NCBI GenBank assembly: GCA_938028725.1
Contig: CALIMH010000001.1
Span: 1 to 64,000, forward strand
From: an uncultured Anaerolineae bacterium
Lineage (GTDB): Bacteria; Chloroflexota; Anaerolineae; J036; Brachytrichaceae
Direction of reading: 5' to 3'
DNA: 64,000 bases
The position numbers and the translations under genes were made by a program. Every line of letters begins with the position of its first letter. The stretch's first letter is position 1. This document shows positions 8,981-18,142 of the stretch, piece by piece. The notes under the pieces were generated by a model. It saw nothing but the letters and a program-made list of their open reading frames with translations, was not told where the DNA came from and did not search any database.

Positions 8981-9182
8981 GACGATCAGCGCAAAGCCTT
9001 CATTGCGCATCCGCGTGCGGTGGGTGAAGAGCGCCATCGGCTATCCTCCGGAGCAGAAGCGCACGCTGCGCGCTTTAGGATTACGGCGCTTAGGCCAAGC
9101 CGTCGAGCACGATGACACCCCTCAGGTGCGAGGCATGTTGACCACAGTCCGCCACTTGGTTCACGTGCAAGCTGTGGATTGA
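8958..9182 (+). CDS. rpmD: 50S ribosomal protein L30
   Basis: This 74-residue protein contains LRIRVRWVKSAIGYPPEQKRTLRALGLRRLGQAVEHDDTP, then VRGMLTTVRHLVHV. These are the L30 features I-G-x-x-x-x-Q-x-x-T-L-x-x-L-G-L and the VxHxVxV ending. The N-terminus is about 14 residues longer than usual. The ATG at 8958 lies inside the end of rpsE, preceded by a ggaggttgg Shine-Dalgarno, so translation is coupled. Confidence 0.94.
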   Translation: MSNQPVTETISAKPSLRIRVRWVKSAIGYPPEQKRTLRALGLRRLGQAVEHDDTPQVRGMLTTVRHLVHVQAVD

Positions 9183-9252
9183 GCTGCAAAGCTTCGTGCC
9201 GATCGAGAAGAGCGAGTCGTTTTGCAAATAACGGCGTTTAGCGAGGTTATCC

Positions 9253-9732
9253 ATGAAACTGCACGAGATCAAACCGGCGCCTGGGTCGCGCAAGCGCAAC
9301 AAACGCAAAGGCATTGGCATCGCTGCTGGGCAAGGCCGCACCGCAGGCCGCGGCCAGAAGGGTCAAGCCGCTCGCACCGGTGGTGTGAAAGGCCCCTATT
9401 TTGAGGGCGGTCAATTCCCTATGGTGCGCAAATTGCCTTTTATGCGCGGCGTGGGCTTTTTCAACCCTTACAAGATCGTGTATCGGCCCGTCAACGTCGG
9501 CACATTGGCTGAGAAGTTCGAAGCCGGCGCAGAAGTAACCCCTGACAAACTGGTCGAGCTTGGGCTGGCCGATCGCGGAGACTACATCGCCATACTAGGT
9601 GATGGGGAGCTGGGTGTCGCGCTCCACGTTCAAGCCCACAAATTCTCAGCGTCGGCGCGCCAAAAAATCGAAAGTGCCGGCGGCAGTGTGGTCAAGCTAG
9701 AAGTGAAGCGCGGCGGCTACCGCACGCGCTGA
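9253..9732 (+). CDS. rplO: 50S ribosomal protein L15
   Basis: The protein is 159 residues and starts MKLHEIKPAPGSRKRNKRKGIG. It contains the glycine-rich GQGRTAGRGQKGQAARTGG segment and FEGGQFPMVRKLPFMRG. The C-terminal domain has LVELGLADRG and ends GSVVKLEVKRGGYRTR. L15 is a late 50S assembly protein. It precedes secY by 18 nt, the common spc-operon order. Confidence 0.96.
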   Translation: MKLHEIKPAPGSRKRNKRKGIGIAAGQGRTAGRGQKGQAARTGGVKGPYFEGGQFPMVRKLPFMRGVGFFNPYKIVYRPVNVGTLAEKFEAGAEVTPDKLVELGLADRGDYIAILGDGELGVALHVQAHKFSASARQKIESAGGSVVKLEVKRGGYRTR

Positions 9733-9750
9733 TCGCCGAGGCAAATCGCC

Positions 9751-11154
9751 ATGTTACAGGCTTTGCGAAACGCCATCCAACTGCCGGACATTCGCAACCG
9801 CATCATCTTCACGTTGTTCATCCTGTTGATCTATCGCTTGGTGTCGCACATCCCAGTTCCTGGCGTGGACCCAGAGGTGTTGCGGCAAATCCGCGAAGCG
9901 GTAGAACGCAACACAGCCGGCGGTTTGGGCAACTTGGTGGGACTGCTTGCGCTGCTCTCCGGCGGCGCAGTGTTCAACTTCTCCGTGCTGGCGATGGGCG
10001 TTTACCCATACGTGACCGCCAGCCTCATCTTGCAATTGATGATCCCGGTCATCCCGCGCCTGGAGGAGTTGACCAAAGAAGGGGAGCAAGGCCGGCGCAA
10101 GATCAGCCGCCTCACAACCTACCTCACGGTGCCAATGGCTGCGCTGAACGCAATTGGGCAGGTGAACATCTTTGAAAGCATCGGCGTCAGCGTCGCAAAT
10201 GGCCAGCGCGTCCTACCTCAGTGGGGACTGGATCGGCCGGAGTTCATTCTGCCAACCATCGTCACTATCATGACCATGACGGCCGGCACGATGTTTGCGG
10301 TGTGGCTAGGCGAGCTGATCACTGAGCAAGGTATCGGCAACGGCTTGTCCATCATTATCTTCGGCGGCATTGTCTCGCGCGTGCCCAGCAATCTGGCTCA
10401 GATCGCTGCCGGCTCTACCGCTGTGCTCACGCTGATCTCGTTTTTGGTCATCACAGTGGTCATGGTGCTCGGGATCGTGTACATCCAAGAGGGCGAGCGG
10501 CGCATAGCAGTGCAGTATGGCCGGCGCGTGCGCGGCCGGCGCGTATTGGGTGGTGTGGGGACACACATCCCGCTGAAGGTGAATTCGGCCGGCATGATCC
10601 CGCTCATCTTCGCGCAGGCCGTCCTGGTTTTCCCCGCCATCATCGCCGGCTTCTTTGTGAACAGCACCGATGCATCGGTGCAGAACTTCGCTACAGGTGT
10701 GGTGCGCCTATTCAGCGCCGGCCAGAGTGGACAGCCAGGCATCAACGTCGAGCTTGTGGTGTACACCATCCTGTATTTCCTGCTTGTGATCGGCTTCACC
10801 TACTTCTACACGGACATCATGATGCAGCAACAAAACCTGGCCGAGAACTTGCAGAAGCAGGGCGGCTTTATCCCCGGTATTCGACCTGGGCGCACCACAG
10901 AAGTGTTTATCACGCGGGTCACTCGTCGCCTGACACTGGTGGGTGCGCTATTCCTGGGGGTGTTAGCAGTGCTGCCGTATCTGCTGAACTTCATCTCGTA
11001 CGTCCCAGGTTTTGGCTTCTTGCGCCCGATTGGCAACAACAACCTCCTGCTCTCTGGAGCTGGTTTGTTGATCGTGGTGGGCGTTGTGTTGGACACCATG
11101 CGCCAACTCGAGGCGCAACTGATGATGCGCAACTACGAAGGGTTCATCCGATAG
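9751..11154 (+). CDS. secY: Preprotein translocase subunit SecY
   Basis: This 467-residue integral membrane protein forms the protein-conducting channel of the Sec translocon. About ten hydrophobic segments are visible, starting with NRIIFTLFILLIYRLVSHIPVPGVD. The second segment has FNFSVLAMGVYPYVTASLILQLM, which contains the plug-region motif of SecY. The cytosolic loops carry EGERRIAVQYGRRVRG and LQKQGGFIPGIRPG, matching family signatures. It ends AQLMMRNYEGFIR. It lies between rplO and adk as in most bacteria. Confidence 0.98.
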   Translation: MLQALRNAIQLPDIRNRIIFTLFILLIYRLVSHIPVPGVDPEVLRQIREAVERNTAGGLGNLVGLLALLSGGAVFNFSVLAMGVYPYVTASLILQLMIPVIPRLEELTKEGEQGRRKISRLTTYLTVPMAALNAIGQVNIFESIGVSVANGQRVLPQWGLDRPEFILPTIVTIMTMTAGTMFAVWLGELITEQGIGNGLSIIIFGGIVSRVPSNLAQIAAGSTAVLTLISFLVITVVMVLGIVYIQEGERRIAVQYGRRVRGRRVLGGVGTHIPLKVNSAGMIPLIFAQAVLVFPAIIAGFFVNSTDASVQNFATGVVRLFSAGQSGQPGINVELVVYTILYFLLVIGFTYFYTDIMMQQQNLAENLQKQGGFIPGIRPGRTTEVFITRVTRRLTLVGALFLGVLAVLPYLLNFISYVPGFGFLRPIGNNNLLLSGAGLLIVVGVVLDTMRQLEAQLMMRNYEGFIR

Positions 11155-11165
11155 CAGACCTAGCC

Positions 11166-11849
11166 ATGTACGGGATCGTTCTGCTCGGCGCGCCAGGAGC
11201 AGGTAAAGGCACACAAGCCGTGTTGCTCTCGAAGCGGTTGAACATCCCGCACATCTCCAGCGGAGACTTGTTCCGCGAAAACTTGCGCAACCAAACACCG
11301 CTTGGAGAGTTGGCCCGTCAGTACATGGAGCGGGGCGAATTGGTGCCGGATGAAGTGACGATCGCGATGGTGCGCGAGCGGCTGTCGCGCCCAGATTGCG
11401 CCAACGGTTTCATCCTCGATGGCTTCCCGCGCACCATCGCGCAGGCCGATGCGCTCGAAGTCCTGCTAAAAGAGTTGGGCAAGTCCATCACTCTGGTGCC
11501 CTGGATTCGTGTGCGCGAGCGTATGCTGATGGAGCGGCTGTCACATCGCTGGACTTGCCGTGATTGCGGCGCTGTGTTCAGCTACGAGTCGCTGCCGCCC
11601 CGCGAGGGTTGCAAAAAGGAGGTGTGCACTGGCGAGCTGTATCGGCGCGAGGACGACAACCCTGAAGTGCAAGCGAAGCGCATCCAGGTGTACAACGAAC
11701 AGACCGCACCGCTCATTGACTACTACCGCGCGCGCGGCCTGCTGGTGGAGATCAACGGTGAGCACACGATTGAGTATGTGCATCGCCTCTTGCTGCAGTT
11801 GGTGTTGAACGCTCACACCATCCATAGCCCTGCCTCGAGCGCTGTGTAA
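11166..11849 (+). CDS. adk: Adenylate kinase with zinc-type LID
   Basis: Adenylate kinase interconverts ATP plus AMP and two ADP. The 227-residue sequence has the P-loop GAPGAGKGT (8-16), the AMP-binding part SSGDLFRENL, and FILDGFPRT (82-90). The LID region carries cysteines 131, 134, 149 and 154 (CRDC, then CKKEVC), so a structural zinc site is likely. That spacing is somewhat unusual for the second pair. It is about 10 residues longer than E. coli Adk at the C-terminus. secY lies 11 nt upstream and map follows. Confidence 0.97.
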   Translation: MYGIVLLGAPGAGKGTQAVLLSKRLNIPHISSGDLFRENLRNQTPLGELARQYMERGELVPDEVTIAMVRERLSRPDCANGFILDGFPRTIAQADALEVLLKELGKSITLVPWIRVRERMLMERLSHRWTCRDCGAVFSYESLPPREGCKKEVCTGELYRREDDNPEVQAKRIQVYNEQTAPLIDYYRARGLLVEINGEHTIEYVHRLLLQLVLNAHTIHSPASSAV

Positions 11850-11868
11850 TGTAACTTCCAAACCGGCC

Positions 11869-12633
11869 ATGATTGTGCTGAAAACAGACAGGGAGATCGC
11901 TCTCATGCGCCGTGCAGGGCATATCGTTGCTGTGGTGCTGTCGGAATTGAGCACGCGCGCTCGCCCAGGCGTAACCACTCACATGCTCGATGAGCTGGCT
12001 GAGAAGATCATCCACCAGCATAACGGCAAGCCGTCCTTCAAGCATTACCAACCGCAGGGAGCGCCATATCCCTTCCCAGCCTCCATCTGCACCTCCATCA
12101 ACGAGGAGCTGGTGCATGGCATCCCCAGCCAGCGGGCGCTACGTGAGGGTGACTTGCTGAAGATCGATGTAGGCGTTTGCGTGGATGGCTACCACGCCGA
12201 CGCAGCGGTGACGGTGGGCGTCGGCAACATCCCCTCGAACGCCCAACGGCTGCTCGAGGTCACCCGCACGTGTTTGGATGCAGCGATCGCGGCTGCGCGC
12301 GCCGGCAACCGCACCGGTGACATCGGCGCAGCCATCCAGGCGGTGGCCGAGCAGGCCGGCTTCAGCGTGGTGCGCGACTACTCCAGCCACGGGGTCGGGC
12401 GTCGACTGCACGAGGGCCTGACTTTGCCAAACTACGGTCGCCCACACACCGGCCTGTTGCTGCGCCCTGGCCTGACGTTGGCCATTGAGCCAATGATCAA
12501 CGAGGGCCGGCATGAGACGCGCGTTAAAAAGGACGGCTGGACAGTCGTCACAATTGATGGTAAACTTGCAGCCCAATTTGAGCATACCGTCGCCATCACG
12601 GAAGGCGAGGCGGAGATTCTGACAGCGTTGTAA
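11869..12633 (+). CDS. map: Methionine aminopeptidase type I
   Basis: This enzyme removes the initiator methionine from nascent proteins. The 254-residue sequence has the pita-bread metal ligands in order: LLKIDVGVCVDGYHADAAVT (two Asp), SSHGVGRRLHEG (His), TLAIEPMINEG (Glu), and FEHTVAITEGEAEIL (Glu). The substrate-contacting His sits in NEELVHGIPSQR. There is no N-terminal SH3-binding or zinc-finger extension. In many bacteria infA follows map, but here a hairpin and then rpmJ follow. Confidence 0.97.
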   Translation: MIVLKTDREIALMRRAGHIVAVVLSELSTRARPGVTTHMLDELAEKIIHQHNGKPSFKHYQPQGAPYPFPASICTSINEELVHGIPSQRALREGDLLKIDVGVCVDGYHADAAVTVGVGNIPSNAQRLLEVTRTCLDAAIAAARAGNRTGDIGAAIQAVAEQAGFSVVRDYSSHGVGRRLHEGLTLPNYGRPHTGLLLRPGLTLAIEPMINEGRHETRVKKDGWTVVTIDGKLAAQFEHTVAITEGEAEILTAL

Positions 12634-12652
12634 GTGGTCCGTACTGCCCGCG

Positions 12653-12683
12653 GCACCCGAGCGGTGTCGGGGCGTTTTGTGTG
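12653..12683 (+). terminator. Probable intrinsic terminator or attenuator between map and rpmJ
   Basis: GCACCCGA (12653-12660) pairs with TCGGGGC (12667-12673) to give seven pairs with one bulged A and a six-base loop. A GTTTTGTGTG tract follows. The tract is only moderately U-rich, so partial termination is more likely than full. It falls in the spot where infA usually lies. Confidence 0.45.
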
Positions 12684-12715
12684 TGACGTTGTGACCTTTT
12701 GAGAGGATTGAGGCA

Positions 12716-12829
12716 ATGAAAGTTGCTGCATCGGTGAAGAAGCGCTGCCCAAAATGCAAGATCGTGCGGCGGCACGGTCGTGTGTACGTCATTTGCGAGA
12801 ACCCCAAGCACAAGCAGCGCCAGGGGTAA
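12716..12829 (+). CDS. rpmJ: 50S ribosomal protein L36
   Basis: This 37-residue protein reads [19 protein letters not shown] and then [18 protein letters not shown], a complete L36. The zinc ligands CxxC, C and H (CPKC, ICENPKH) are all present, so this is the zinc-containing form, unlike the S14 in the same cluster. A gagaggattgagg Shine-Dalgarno precedes the ATG. It is too short to be found by length alone but the motif is unmistakable. Confidence 0.96.
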   Translation: MKVAASVKKRCPKCKIVRRHGRVYVICENPKHKQRQG

Positions 12830-12878
12830 TCACGGCATATCGGTTGCGGATCACACCTATCACTGGATAGACTCACGC

Positions 12879-13268
12879 ATGACACGTATCGCAGGAGTAG
12901 ACTTACCAAAGAACAAGCGCATTGACATTGCGCTGTCGTACATCTACGGCATCGGGCGTCCTCTGGCTAAGCAGATACTGGCGCGCACGCCAATTGACCC
13001 GGCGACGCGCGTCAAGGACCTCTCAGAAGGGGACGCCGCATTGCTGCGCGAGATCATCGAGAAAGAATACAAAGTAGAAGGTGAGCTGCGCCGCGAGGTT
13101 CAGCTAAACATCAAGCGGTTGATTGAGATCGGCTGCTACCGCGGCCTGCGCCACAAGCGCATGTTGCCAGTGCGCGGCCAGCGCACGCGCACTAACGCGC
13201 GCACCCGCAAAGGCCCACGCAAGACCGTCGCCGGGCGTGGCCGTCGCCGTGGCGCAAAGAAGAAGTGA
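12879..13268 (+). CDS. rpsM: 30S ribosomal protein S13
   Basis: The 129-residue protein starts [26 protein letters not shown], the S13 helix-two-turns-helix opening. It ends in the conserved [31 protein letters not shown] and a lysine-rich tail. S13 contacts the P-site tRNA and bridges to L5. The start is ATG 12879 from homology; the same frame is open upstream. It follows rpmJ by 49 nt. Confidence 0.97.
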   Translation: MTRIAGVDLPKNKRIDIALSYIYGIGRPLAKQILARTPIDPATRVKDLSEGDAALLREIIEKEYKVEGELRREVQLNIKRLIEIGCYRGLRHKRMLPVRGQRTRTNARTRKGPRKTVAGRGRRRGAKKK

Positions 13269-13298
13269 GCCTGAGACACACAAGCAAGGAGTTGCCGC

Positions 13299-13706
13299 AT
13301 GGAAAAGGCTGGAACTTCCCCCACCTCGCGCCGCCAAACAACGCGCCGCGCGCGCAAAAACGTTGCGCATGCGGTGGTGCACATCTATGCGCCATTCAAC
13401 AACACGATCATCACCATCACCGACACCGCCGGCAACACTATTTGCTGGGCTAGCGCCGGCTCGGCCGGCTTCAAGGGCACTCGCAAGAGCACACCTTTCG
13501 CTGCTCGCGTTGCCGCCCAAAATGCTTACCGCATGGCCATCGAGAATGGTGTGCAGGAGGTGGACGTGGTGGTCAAAGGGCCTGGGCCGGGACGGGAGGC
13601 TGCGGTGCGTGCCCTACAAGGCACGAACCTGCGCGTGCGCTCGATCACGGATGCCACACCGGTGCCGCATAACGGCTGTCGCCCAAAGAAGCGCCGCCGC
13701 ATCTAG
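13299..13706 (+). CDS. rpsK: 30S ribosomal protein S11
   Basis: The protein is 135 residues. The core [22 protein letters not shown] and [21 protein letters not shown] are diagnostic. The end has [29 protein letters not shown]11 lies on the 30S platform at the mRNA exit. The N-terminal 20 residues are a Thr/Arg-rich extension. caaggagttgcc lies just before the start. Confidence 0.97.
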   Translation: MEKAGTSPTSRRQTTRRARKNVAHAVVHIYAPFNNTIITITDTAGNTICWASAGSAGFKGTRKSTPFAARVAAQNAYRMAIENGVQEVDVVVKGPGPGREAAVRALQGTNLRVRSITDATPVPHNGCRPKKRRRI

Positions 13707-13862
13707 TGCGACTTGGCCGAGAGTGGTCGTTGGTCGTTGTTAAGGCCCATCACTGAGTTGGGTAGCAATCGCTGGGAGCATCTGGAAGAAGACGTGAGAC
13801 GACTCGTTGTAAACAGATTGCCCAGCGGGAGTATCGTGATCAACAGAGAGTAAGCATAAACT

Positions 13863-14504
13863 ATGGCTCGCCGTATTGGTCCTGTCTGTCGTCTGTGTAG
13901 GCGAGAAGGGCAGAAGCTCTTCCTAAAGGGGGCGCGCTGCCTTTCGAGCAAGTGCGCCTTTGAACGGCGCGGTTTTGTCCCTGGCCAACATGGCCAAAGC
14001 CTTAAGTCGCGCCGTCGTAAGTCCAGCGATTATTTGCTGCAGTTGCGCGAGAAGCAGAAGATGCGCCGAATCTATGGCGTGTTGGAAGCGCAGTTTCGGC
14101 GCTACTTTCGCGAAGCGCTGCGCCGTCGTGGCGTGACCGGCGCCGAGCTGCTCATCCTGTTGGAGCGGCGGCTGGACAACGTGCTGTATCGCATGGGCTT
14201 CGCCCCCTCACGCGCGGCCGCCCGCCAAATGGTGACGCACGCCCACTTCACCGTGAACGGCCATCCGGTCAACATCCCATCGTATCTGGTGAAGCCCAAC
14301 GACGTGATCGCTGTGCGCGAGTCCAGCCGGCGTCTGACACAGTTCAAGGAGCTGGCAGCGGAGCGCGACATCAGCTATGCGCCGCCCGCTTGGTTGCAGG
14401 CTGACCGCGCTACTTTGACTGGCCGTGTGCTCGCCCTCCCGAAGCGCGAGGACATAGATGTGCCGGTGAACGAGCAGCTCGTCGTGGAGTACTACTCGCG
14501 CTGA
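13863..14504 (+). CDS. rpsD: 30S ribosomal protein S4
   Basis: This 213-residue protein starts [20 protein letters not shown]. Cysteines in CRLC and CLSSKC form the zinc motif of C+ type S4. The S4 RNA-binding domain near residues 100-160 has [32 protein letters not shown]. It nucleates 30S assembly and often represses the alpha operon. The 156-nt upstream spacer (13707-13862) is the longest in this cluster and could carry regulation, but I see no clear S4-binding fold. Confidence 0.97.
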   Translation: MARRIGPVCRLCRREGQKLFLKGARCLSSKCAFERRGFVPGQHGQSLKSRRRKSSDYLLQLREKQKMRRIYGVLEAQFRRYFREALRRRGVTGAELLILLERRLDNVLYRMGFAPSRAAARQMVTHAHFTVNGHPVNIPSYLVKPNDVIAVRESSRRLTQFKELAAERDISYAPPAWLQADRATLTGRVLALPKREDIDVPVNEQLVVEYYSR

Positions 14505-14568
14505 AGCCTGTCCCGTGCGCTGTGCCCTTGGGCCGGCAGCGGGTGTGTTTCGGTAAGGAGAGAAGACC

Positions 14569-15546
14569 TTGCTCACAACGCCAATCTTCCCGAAAATCGA
14601 GACAGACGTTCTAACGCGCGAATACGGTCGCTTCTCAATCGGTGCGATGGAGCCGGGCTTTGGCATCACGCTCGGCAACGCGCTGCGGCGGGTGTTGCTC
14701 AGCGCATTGCCGGGCGCAGCCGTCACGTCCATCCGCATCACGGATGTCCATCATGAGTTCTCAGACATCCCGCATGTGCGCGAGGACGTGATGCAGTTGA
14801 TGCTGAACATCAAGCAAATTCGGTTTCGATTGCATGGTGAAGGGCCTGCGCGCTTGCGCATCGAGGTGAGAGGTGAGGGCCAAGTCACCGCTGGCGACAT
14901 CATCGCGCCGCCTGAGGTGGAGATCGTCAACCCTGATCTCTACCTTTTCACCGTTGACTCAAACAAAGCTTCGCTGGATATCGAGATGCAGGTGCAGCGA
15001 GGGCGGGGCTATTCGCCTGCCGAAGAGCGTGAGCGCTTGCCGATCGGTGAGCTGCCGGTGGACGCGATCTTCTCGCCGGTGCGCCGGGTGAATTACACCG
15101 TGACCCCCACCCGCGTCGGGACGATGACAAACTACGAGCGCCTCATCTTGGAGGTTTGGACCGACGGCACCATCCGGCCGCCTGAAGCGCTCGCCCAAGC
15201 AGCCACCATCCTGATGCAGCACCTACGCGTTGTCGCCGGCATCAGCGTCACGGAAGAACTTTTGCCGTCCGAAAGTGAGACGGTTCGCCGCATCCCCGGC
15301 GAGTGGGCAAGCCGCCCGATTGAGGATCTGGAGCTGAGCGTACGCGTCTTCAATGCCTTGAAGCGCAGCGGCATCAGCACAGTAGGCGAGCTGCTCGACT
15401 TGATGCAGCGCACCGGCGGTAACCTGACCAGCCTCCGTAATTTCGGCGAGAAGTCCATGGCTGAGCTGCGCGAGAAGCTGCGCGCCAAAAACCTGCTTCT
15501 TGAGCAGATCGCAGGCGTTGACCACGAGCAGGAGGTGAAAGCATGA
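14569..15546 (+). CDS. rpoA: DNA-directed RNA polymerase alpha subunit
   Basis: This 325-residue protein starts at TTG 14569 (TTG-CTC-ACA), preceded by a good taaggagagaag Shine-Dalgarno. The N-terminal domain has GRFSIGAMEPGFGITLGNALRRVLLSALPGAAVTSIRI, which forms the dimer and the beta/beta' docking surface. The C-terminal domain (from about residue 250) has LELSVRVFNALKRSGISTVGELL and NLTSLRNFGEKSMAELREKL, the UP-element DNA-binding helices. It overlaps the rplQ start by 4 nt. Confidence 0.97.
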   Translation: MLTTPIFPKIETDVLTREYGRFSIGAMEPGFGITLGNALRRVLLSALPGAAVTSIRITDVHHEFSDIPHVREDVMQLMLNIKQIRFRLHGEGPARLRIEVRGEGQVTAGDIIAPPEVEIVNPDLYLFTVDSNKASLDIEMQVQRGRGYSPAEERERLPIGELPVDAIFSPVRRVNYTVTPTRVGTMTNYERLILEVWTDGTIRPPEALAQAATILMQHLRVVAGISVTEELLPSESETVRRIPGEWASRPIEDLELSVRVFNALKRSGISTVGELLDLMQRTGGNLTSLRNFGEKSMAELREKLRAKNLLLEQIAGVDHEQEVKA

Positions 15547-15920
15547 GACACAGAGTGAAAGGATACAAGCTGGGGCGTTCCTCTGCGCATCGCACCGCTT
15601 TGCGCCGTAGTCTGATCACAGAGCTGATTGACCATGGCCGCATTCAAACTACAGAGGCCAAGTGTCGTGCCATCCGCGATCAAGCGGAACGCTTGGTGAC
15701 AGTGGCCAAGCAAGGGCTTGCCGCGCAGGAGAAAGCCAAGCAGGTGTATGCGCGCCGATTGGTGGCTGCCCGCGTGAATGGTGGGCCGCGGATCGTGCGC
15801 AAACTGTTTAATGAGATCGCGCCGCGCTACACAGATCGCAATGGCGGCTACACCCGCATCGTCAAGCTCGGGCTGCGCAAGGGCGACAATGCGCCCATCG
15901 CGATCATCGAGTGGACCTGA
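15543..15920 (+). CDS. rplQ: 50S ribosomal protein L17
   Basis: The 125-residue protein starts MRHRVKGYKLGRSSAHRTALRRSLITELIDHGRIQTTEAKC, the L17 signature. It ends NGGYTRIVKLGLRKGDNAPIAIIEWT. The ATG at 15543 overlaps the rpoA TGA as ATGA, with aggaggtgaaag as ribosome-binding site inside rpoA. Confidence 0.97.
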   Translation: MRHRVKGYKLGRSSAHRTALRRSLITELIDHGRIQTTEAKCRAIRDQAERLVTVAKQGLAAQEKAKQVYARRLVAARVNGGPRIVRKLFNEIAPRYTDRNGGYTRIVKLGLRKGDNAPIAIIEWT

Positions 15921-15984
15921 GGCTGCTACAGCATCGCTGATGTAAGGAGGTGTTGGCACCACCCCAGATAAGCGTCGGCAACGA

Positions 15985-16761
15985 ATGAAGTATCGTGCGG
16001 TCGTCGCCTATGACGGCACCGACTTCGCCGGCTTTCAGAAGCAAGCAAACGCCCGCACGGTGCAGGCTGAGCTAGAGCGCGCCGTGCATCAAATCGTGGG
16101 GCGCCCCACTCAAGTGGTTGGCGCGGGGCGCACAGATGCAGGCGTCCACGCAACCGGCCAAGTGGTTGCATTTTGGGCCGAATGGAAACACGGCGAGGCG
16201 GTGCTGTTGCGCGCTCTGAACGCTGTGCTGCCGAGTGACATCGCTGTGCGTTGCATCGCTCCGTGCAGCGAGCGATTCCATCCGCGCTACGACGCGCTAA
16301 GCCGCACTTACGAGTACGTTGCCTATGTGGATTCGGTGCGGCAGCCGATGCGGCAGCGATATGCGCTCCAATTACACCAACAACCCGATGTGGAGCGCAT
16401 GAACGCTGCAGCACGAGTTATCATTGGGGAGCATGACTTCGCCGCCTTCGGCAGCTCTCCGTCTGAACGCGAGGGAGCAACCACGGTGCGGCGGGTGCTG
16501 CGCGCGCAGTGGCATGCTGAAGGCGACACGCTTCGCTTTGTTATCGAGGCGAACGCCTTTCTGTATCAGATGGTTCGGCGCATCGTTCATGCGCTGTTGC
16601 TAGTCGGAGATGGACGTTGGTCACCTGAGATGCTGGAGCAAGTGCTGAAGAGTCGAGAACCCCAGCAGCTTCAGGGCATAGCGCCGGCCAAAGGGCTGTG
16701 CCTGGTGAAAGTGACTTATCAGGAGCAACATGAGGAGAATCAGACCGTTTCGCACATATAG
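15985..16761 (+). CDS. truA: tRNA pseudouridine synthase A
   Basis: TruA isomerises U38-40 in the tRNA anticodon arm. The 258-residue sequence starts [20 protein letters not shown] and has the catalytic Asp51 in [15 protein letters not shown]. Further motifs are [20 protein letters not shown] and [22 protein letters not shown]. It lies between rplQ and rplM, a frequent order in Gram-positive-like operons. Its last 32 nt overlap rplM. Confidence 0.96.
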   Translation: MKYRAVVAYDGTDFAGFQKQANARTVQAELERAVHQIVGRPTQVVGAGRTDAGVHATGQVVAFWAEWKHGEAVLLRALNAVLPSDIAVRCIAPCSERFHPRYDALSRTYEYVAYVDSVRQPMRQRYALQLHQQPDVERMNAAARVIIGEHDFAAFGSSPSEREGATTVRRVLRAQWHAEGDTLRFVIEANAFLYQMVRRIVHALLLVGDGRWSPEMLEQVLKSREPQQLQGIAPAKGLCLVKVTYQEQHEENQTVSHI

Positions 16762-17185
16762 CGCCAAGCCAGAACAGGCGCGCGCTAGCCGCAAGTGGTT
16801 TGTGGTGAACGCGGATGGCAAGACGCTCGGGCGGCTGGCCAGCCAGATTGCTCGTGTCATCATGGGCAAGCACAAGCCCACCTACACGCCGCACGTGGAT
16901 AGCGGTGACCACGTGATCGTCATCAATGCCCAGAAGATACGTGTGACGGGCAACAAGATGATCGAGAAGAAATACTACCGTCACTCAAGCTACCCCGGCG
17001 GCTACAAAGAGGAAAAGCTGCGCGACCTGCTTCAGCGCAGGCCAGAGCGTGTGATTCGCGAGGCTGTGTGGGGCATGATCCCACATGGGCGCTTGGGACG
17101 CCGCATGATCAAAAAGCTGAAGGTGTATGGCGGGCCGGAGCACAAACATGCCGCTCAAAGGCCGGAGCCACTCGAGCTAGCGTAA
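16730..17185 (+). CDS. rplM: 50S ribosomal protein L13
   Basis: The protein is 151 residues. It has the L13 motifs [47 protein letters not shown] and [13 protein letters not shown], then [34 protein letters not shown]. The ATG lies 32 nt inside truA, with aggagcaacatgagg ahead of it. L13 is an early 50S assembly protein. Confidence 0.96.
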   Translation: MRRIRPFRTYSAKPEQARASRKWFVVNADGKTLGRLASQIARVIMGKHKPTYTPHVDSGDHVIVINAQKIRVTGNKMIEKKYYRHSSYPGGYKEEKLRDLLQRRPERVIREAVWGMIPHGRLGRRMIKKLKVYGGPEHKHAAQRPEPLELA

Positions 17186-17203
17186 CACAAGGAGGCAACA
17201 TCA

Positions 17204-17605
17204 ATGGCAGAAGCTCAGCAATACTTCGAAGCGGTGGGGCGTCGCAAGGAGGCCACCGCTCGCGTGCGGCTATATCCGCAGGGTAGCGGCAAGATCCTCA
17301 TCAACGACAAACCGATGGAGCAGTACTTCGGCCGTGAGATAGATTATTTCACCTGCACGCTGCCGCTCCGACTGACCGGCGCAGATAACCGCTACAACGT
17401 GAGCGTGCACGTGAAAGGTGGCGGCATCAGCGGCCAGGCACAGGCGATCCGCCTCGGCATCGCCCGCGCCTTGCTCAAAGTGGACCCTGAGTACCGCAGC
17501 GTGCTAAAGCCCCATGGATTGCTCACGTGTGACGCGCGCGTGAAGGAGCGCAAGAAGCCTGGCCTTAAGCGCGCTCGCAAGGCCCCCACTTACACCAAGC
17601 GCTAG
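17204..17605 (+). CDS. rpsI: 30S ribosomal protein S9
   Basis: The 133-residue protein begins with EAVGRRKEATARVRLYPQGSGKILINDKPMEQYFGRE. It ends DARVKERKKPGLKRARKAPTYTKR, the S9 tail whose terminal KR reaches the P-site tRNA. acaaggaggcaac precedes the start. It follows rplM by 18 nt, the standard pair. Confidence 0.97.
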   Translation: MAEAQQYFEAVGRRKEATARVRLYPQGSGKILINDKPMEQYFGREIDYFTCTLPLRLTGADNRYNVSVHVKGGGISGQAQAIRLGIARALLKVDPEYRSVLKPHGLLTCDARVKERKKPGLKRARKAPTYTKR

Positions 17606-17630
17606 TTTTTGAAAGTAGAGGAGTGTCACG

Positions 17631-18038
17631 ATGAACCTTGTTGAGTCCATCGAGAAGAGCCTCACCCCCAACCCTAACATCCCGCCGCTGAGGCCGGGCG
17701 ATCTGGTGCGTGTGCACCAGCGCATTGTGGAGGGCGATCGTGAGCGCATCCAGGTTTTCCAGGGCACGGTCATTCGGCTGCGTCGGGGAGGCGCCAACGC
17801 CAACTTCACCGTGCGACGCATCGCTAGCAACAACATCGGGGTGGAGCGCACATACTTGCTGCACTCCCCGCGCATTGAGCGGGTGGAGGTGCTCCGCCAT
17901 GCCAAAGTGCGCCGCGCTCAGCTCTACTACTTCCGCGGTTTGCAGGGCAAGGCTGCTCGCCTGAAGGAGCTGCTGCCTAAATCTAAGAACAAGCCTGATG
18001 CCACAAGCAAGTCTGCCGCAAATGAGCCACAGCCTTGA
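17631..18038 (+). CDS. rplS: 50S ribosomal protein L19
   Basis: The 135-residue protein contains [34 protein letters not shown] and [46 protein letters not shown], the L19 core. The last 20 residues are a hydrophilic tail. It lies at the subunit interface. L19 normally sits in the rpsP-rimM-trmD-rplS operon; here it follows rpsI, while rpsP and rimM are 4.5 kb away. Confidence 0.97.
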   Translation: MNLVESIEKSLTPNPNIPPLRPGDLVRVHQRIVEGDRERIQVFQGTVIRLRRGGANANFTVRRIASNNIGVERTYLLHSPRIERVEVLRHAKVRRAQLYYFRGLQGKAARLKELLPKSKNKPDATSKSAANEPQP

Positions 18039-18142
18039 AGCTGCGCTTTGCAAGCGGGGCTGGGCGCTGACAGATGTGGCAGACGTTGCCAGGATTCGTT
18101 AGATAGGCGGAGGCATCGCAGTGCTGTGCTCCAGAGCTTGTC

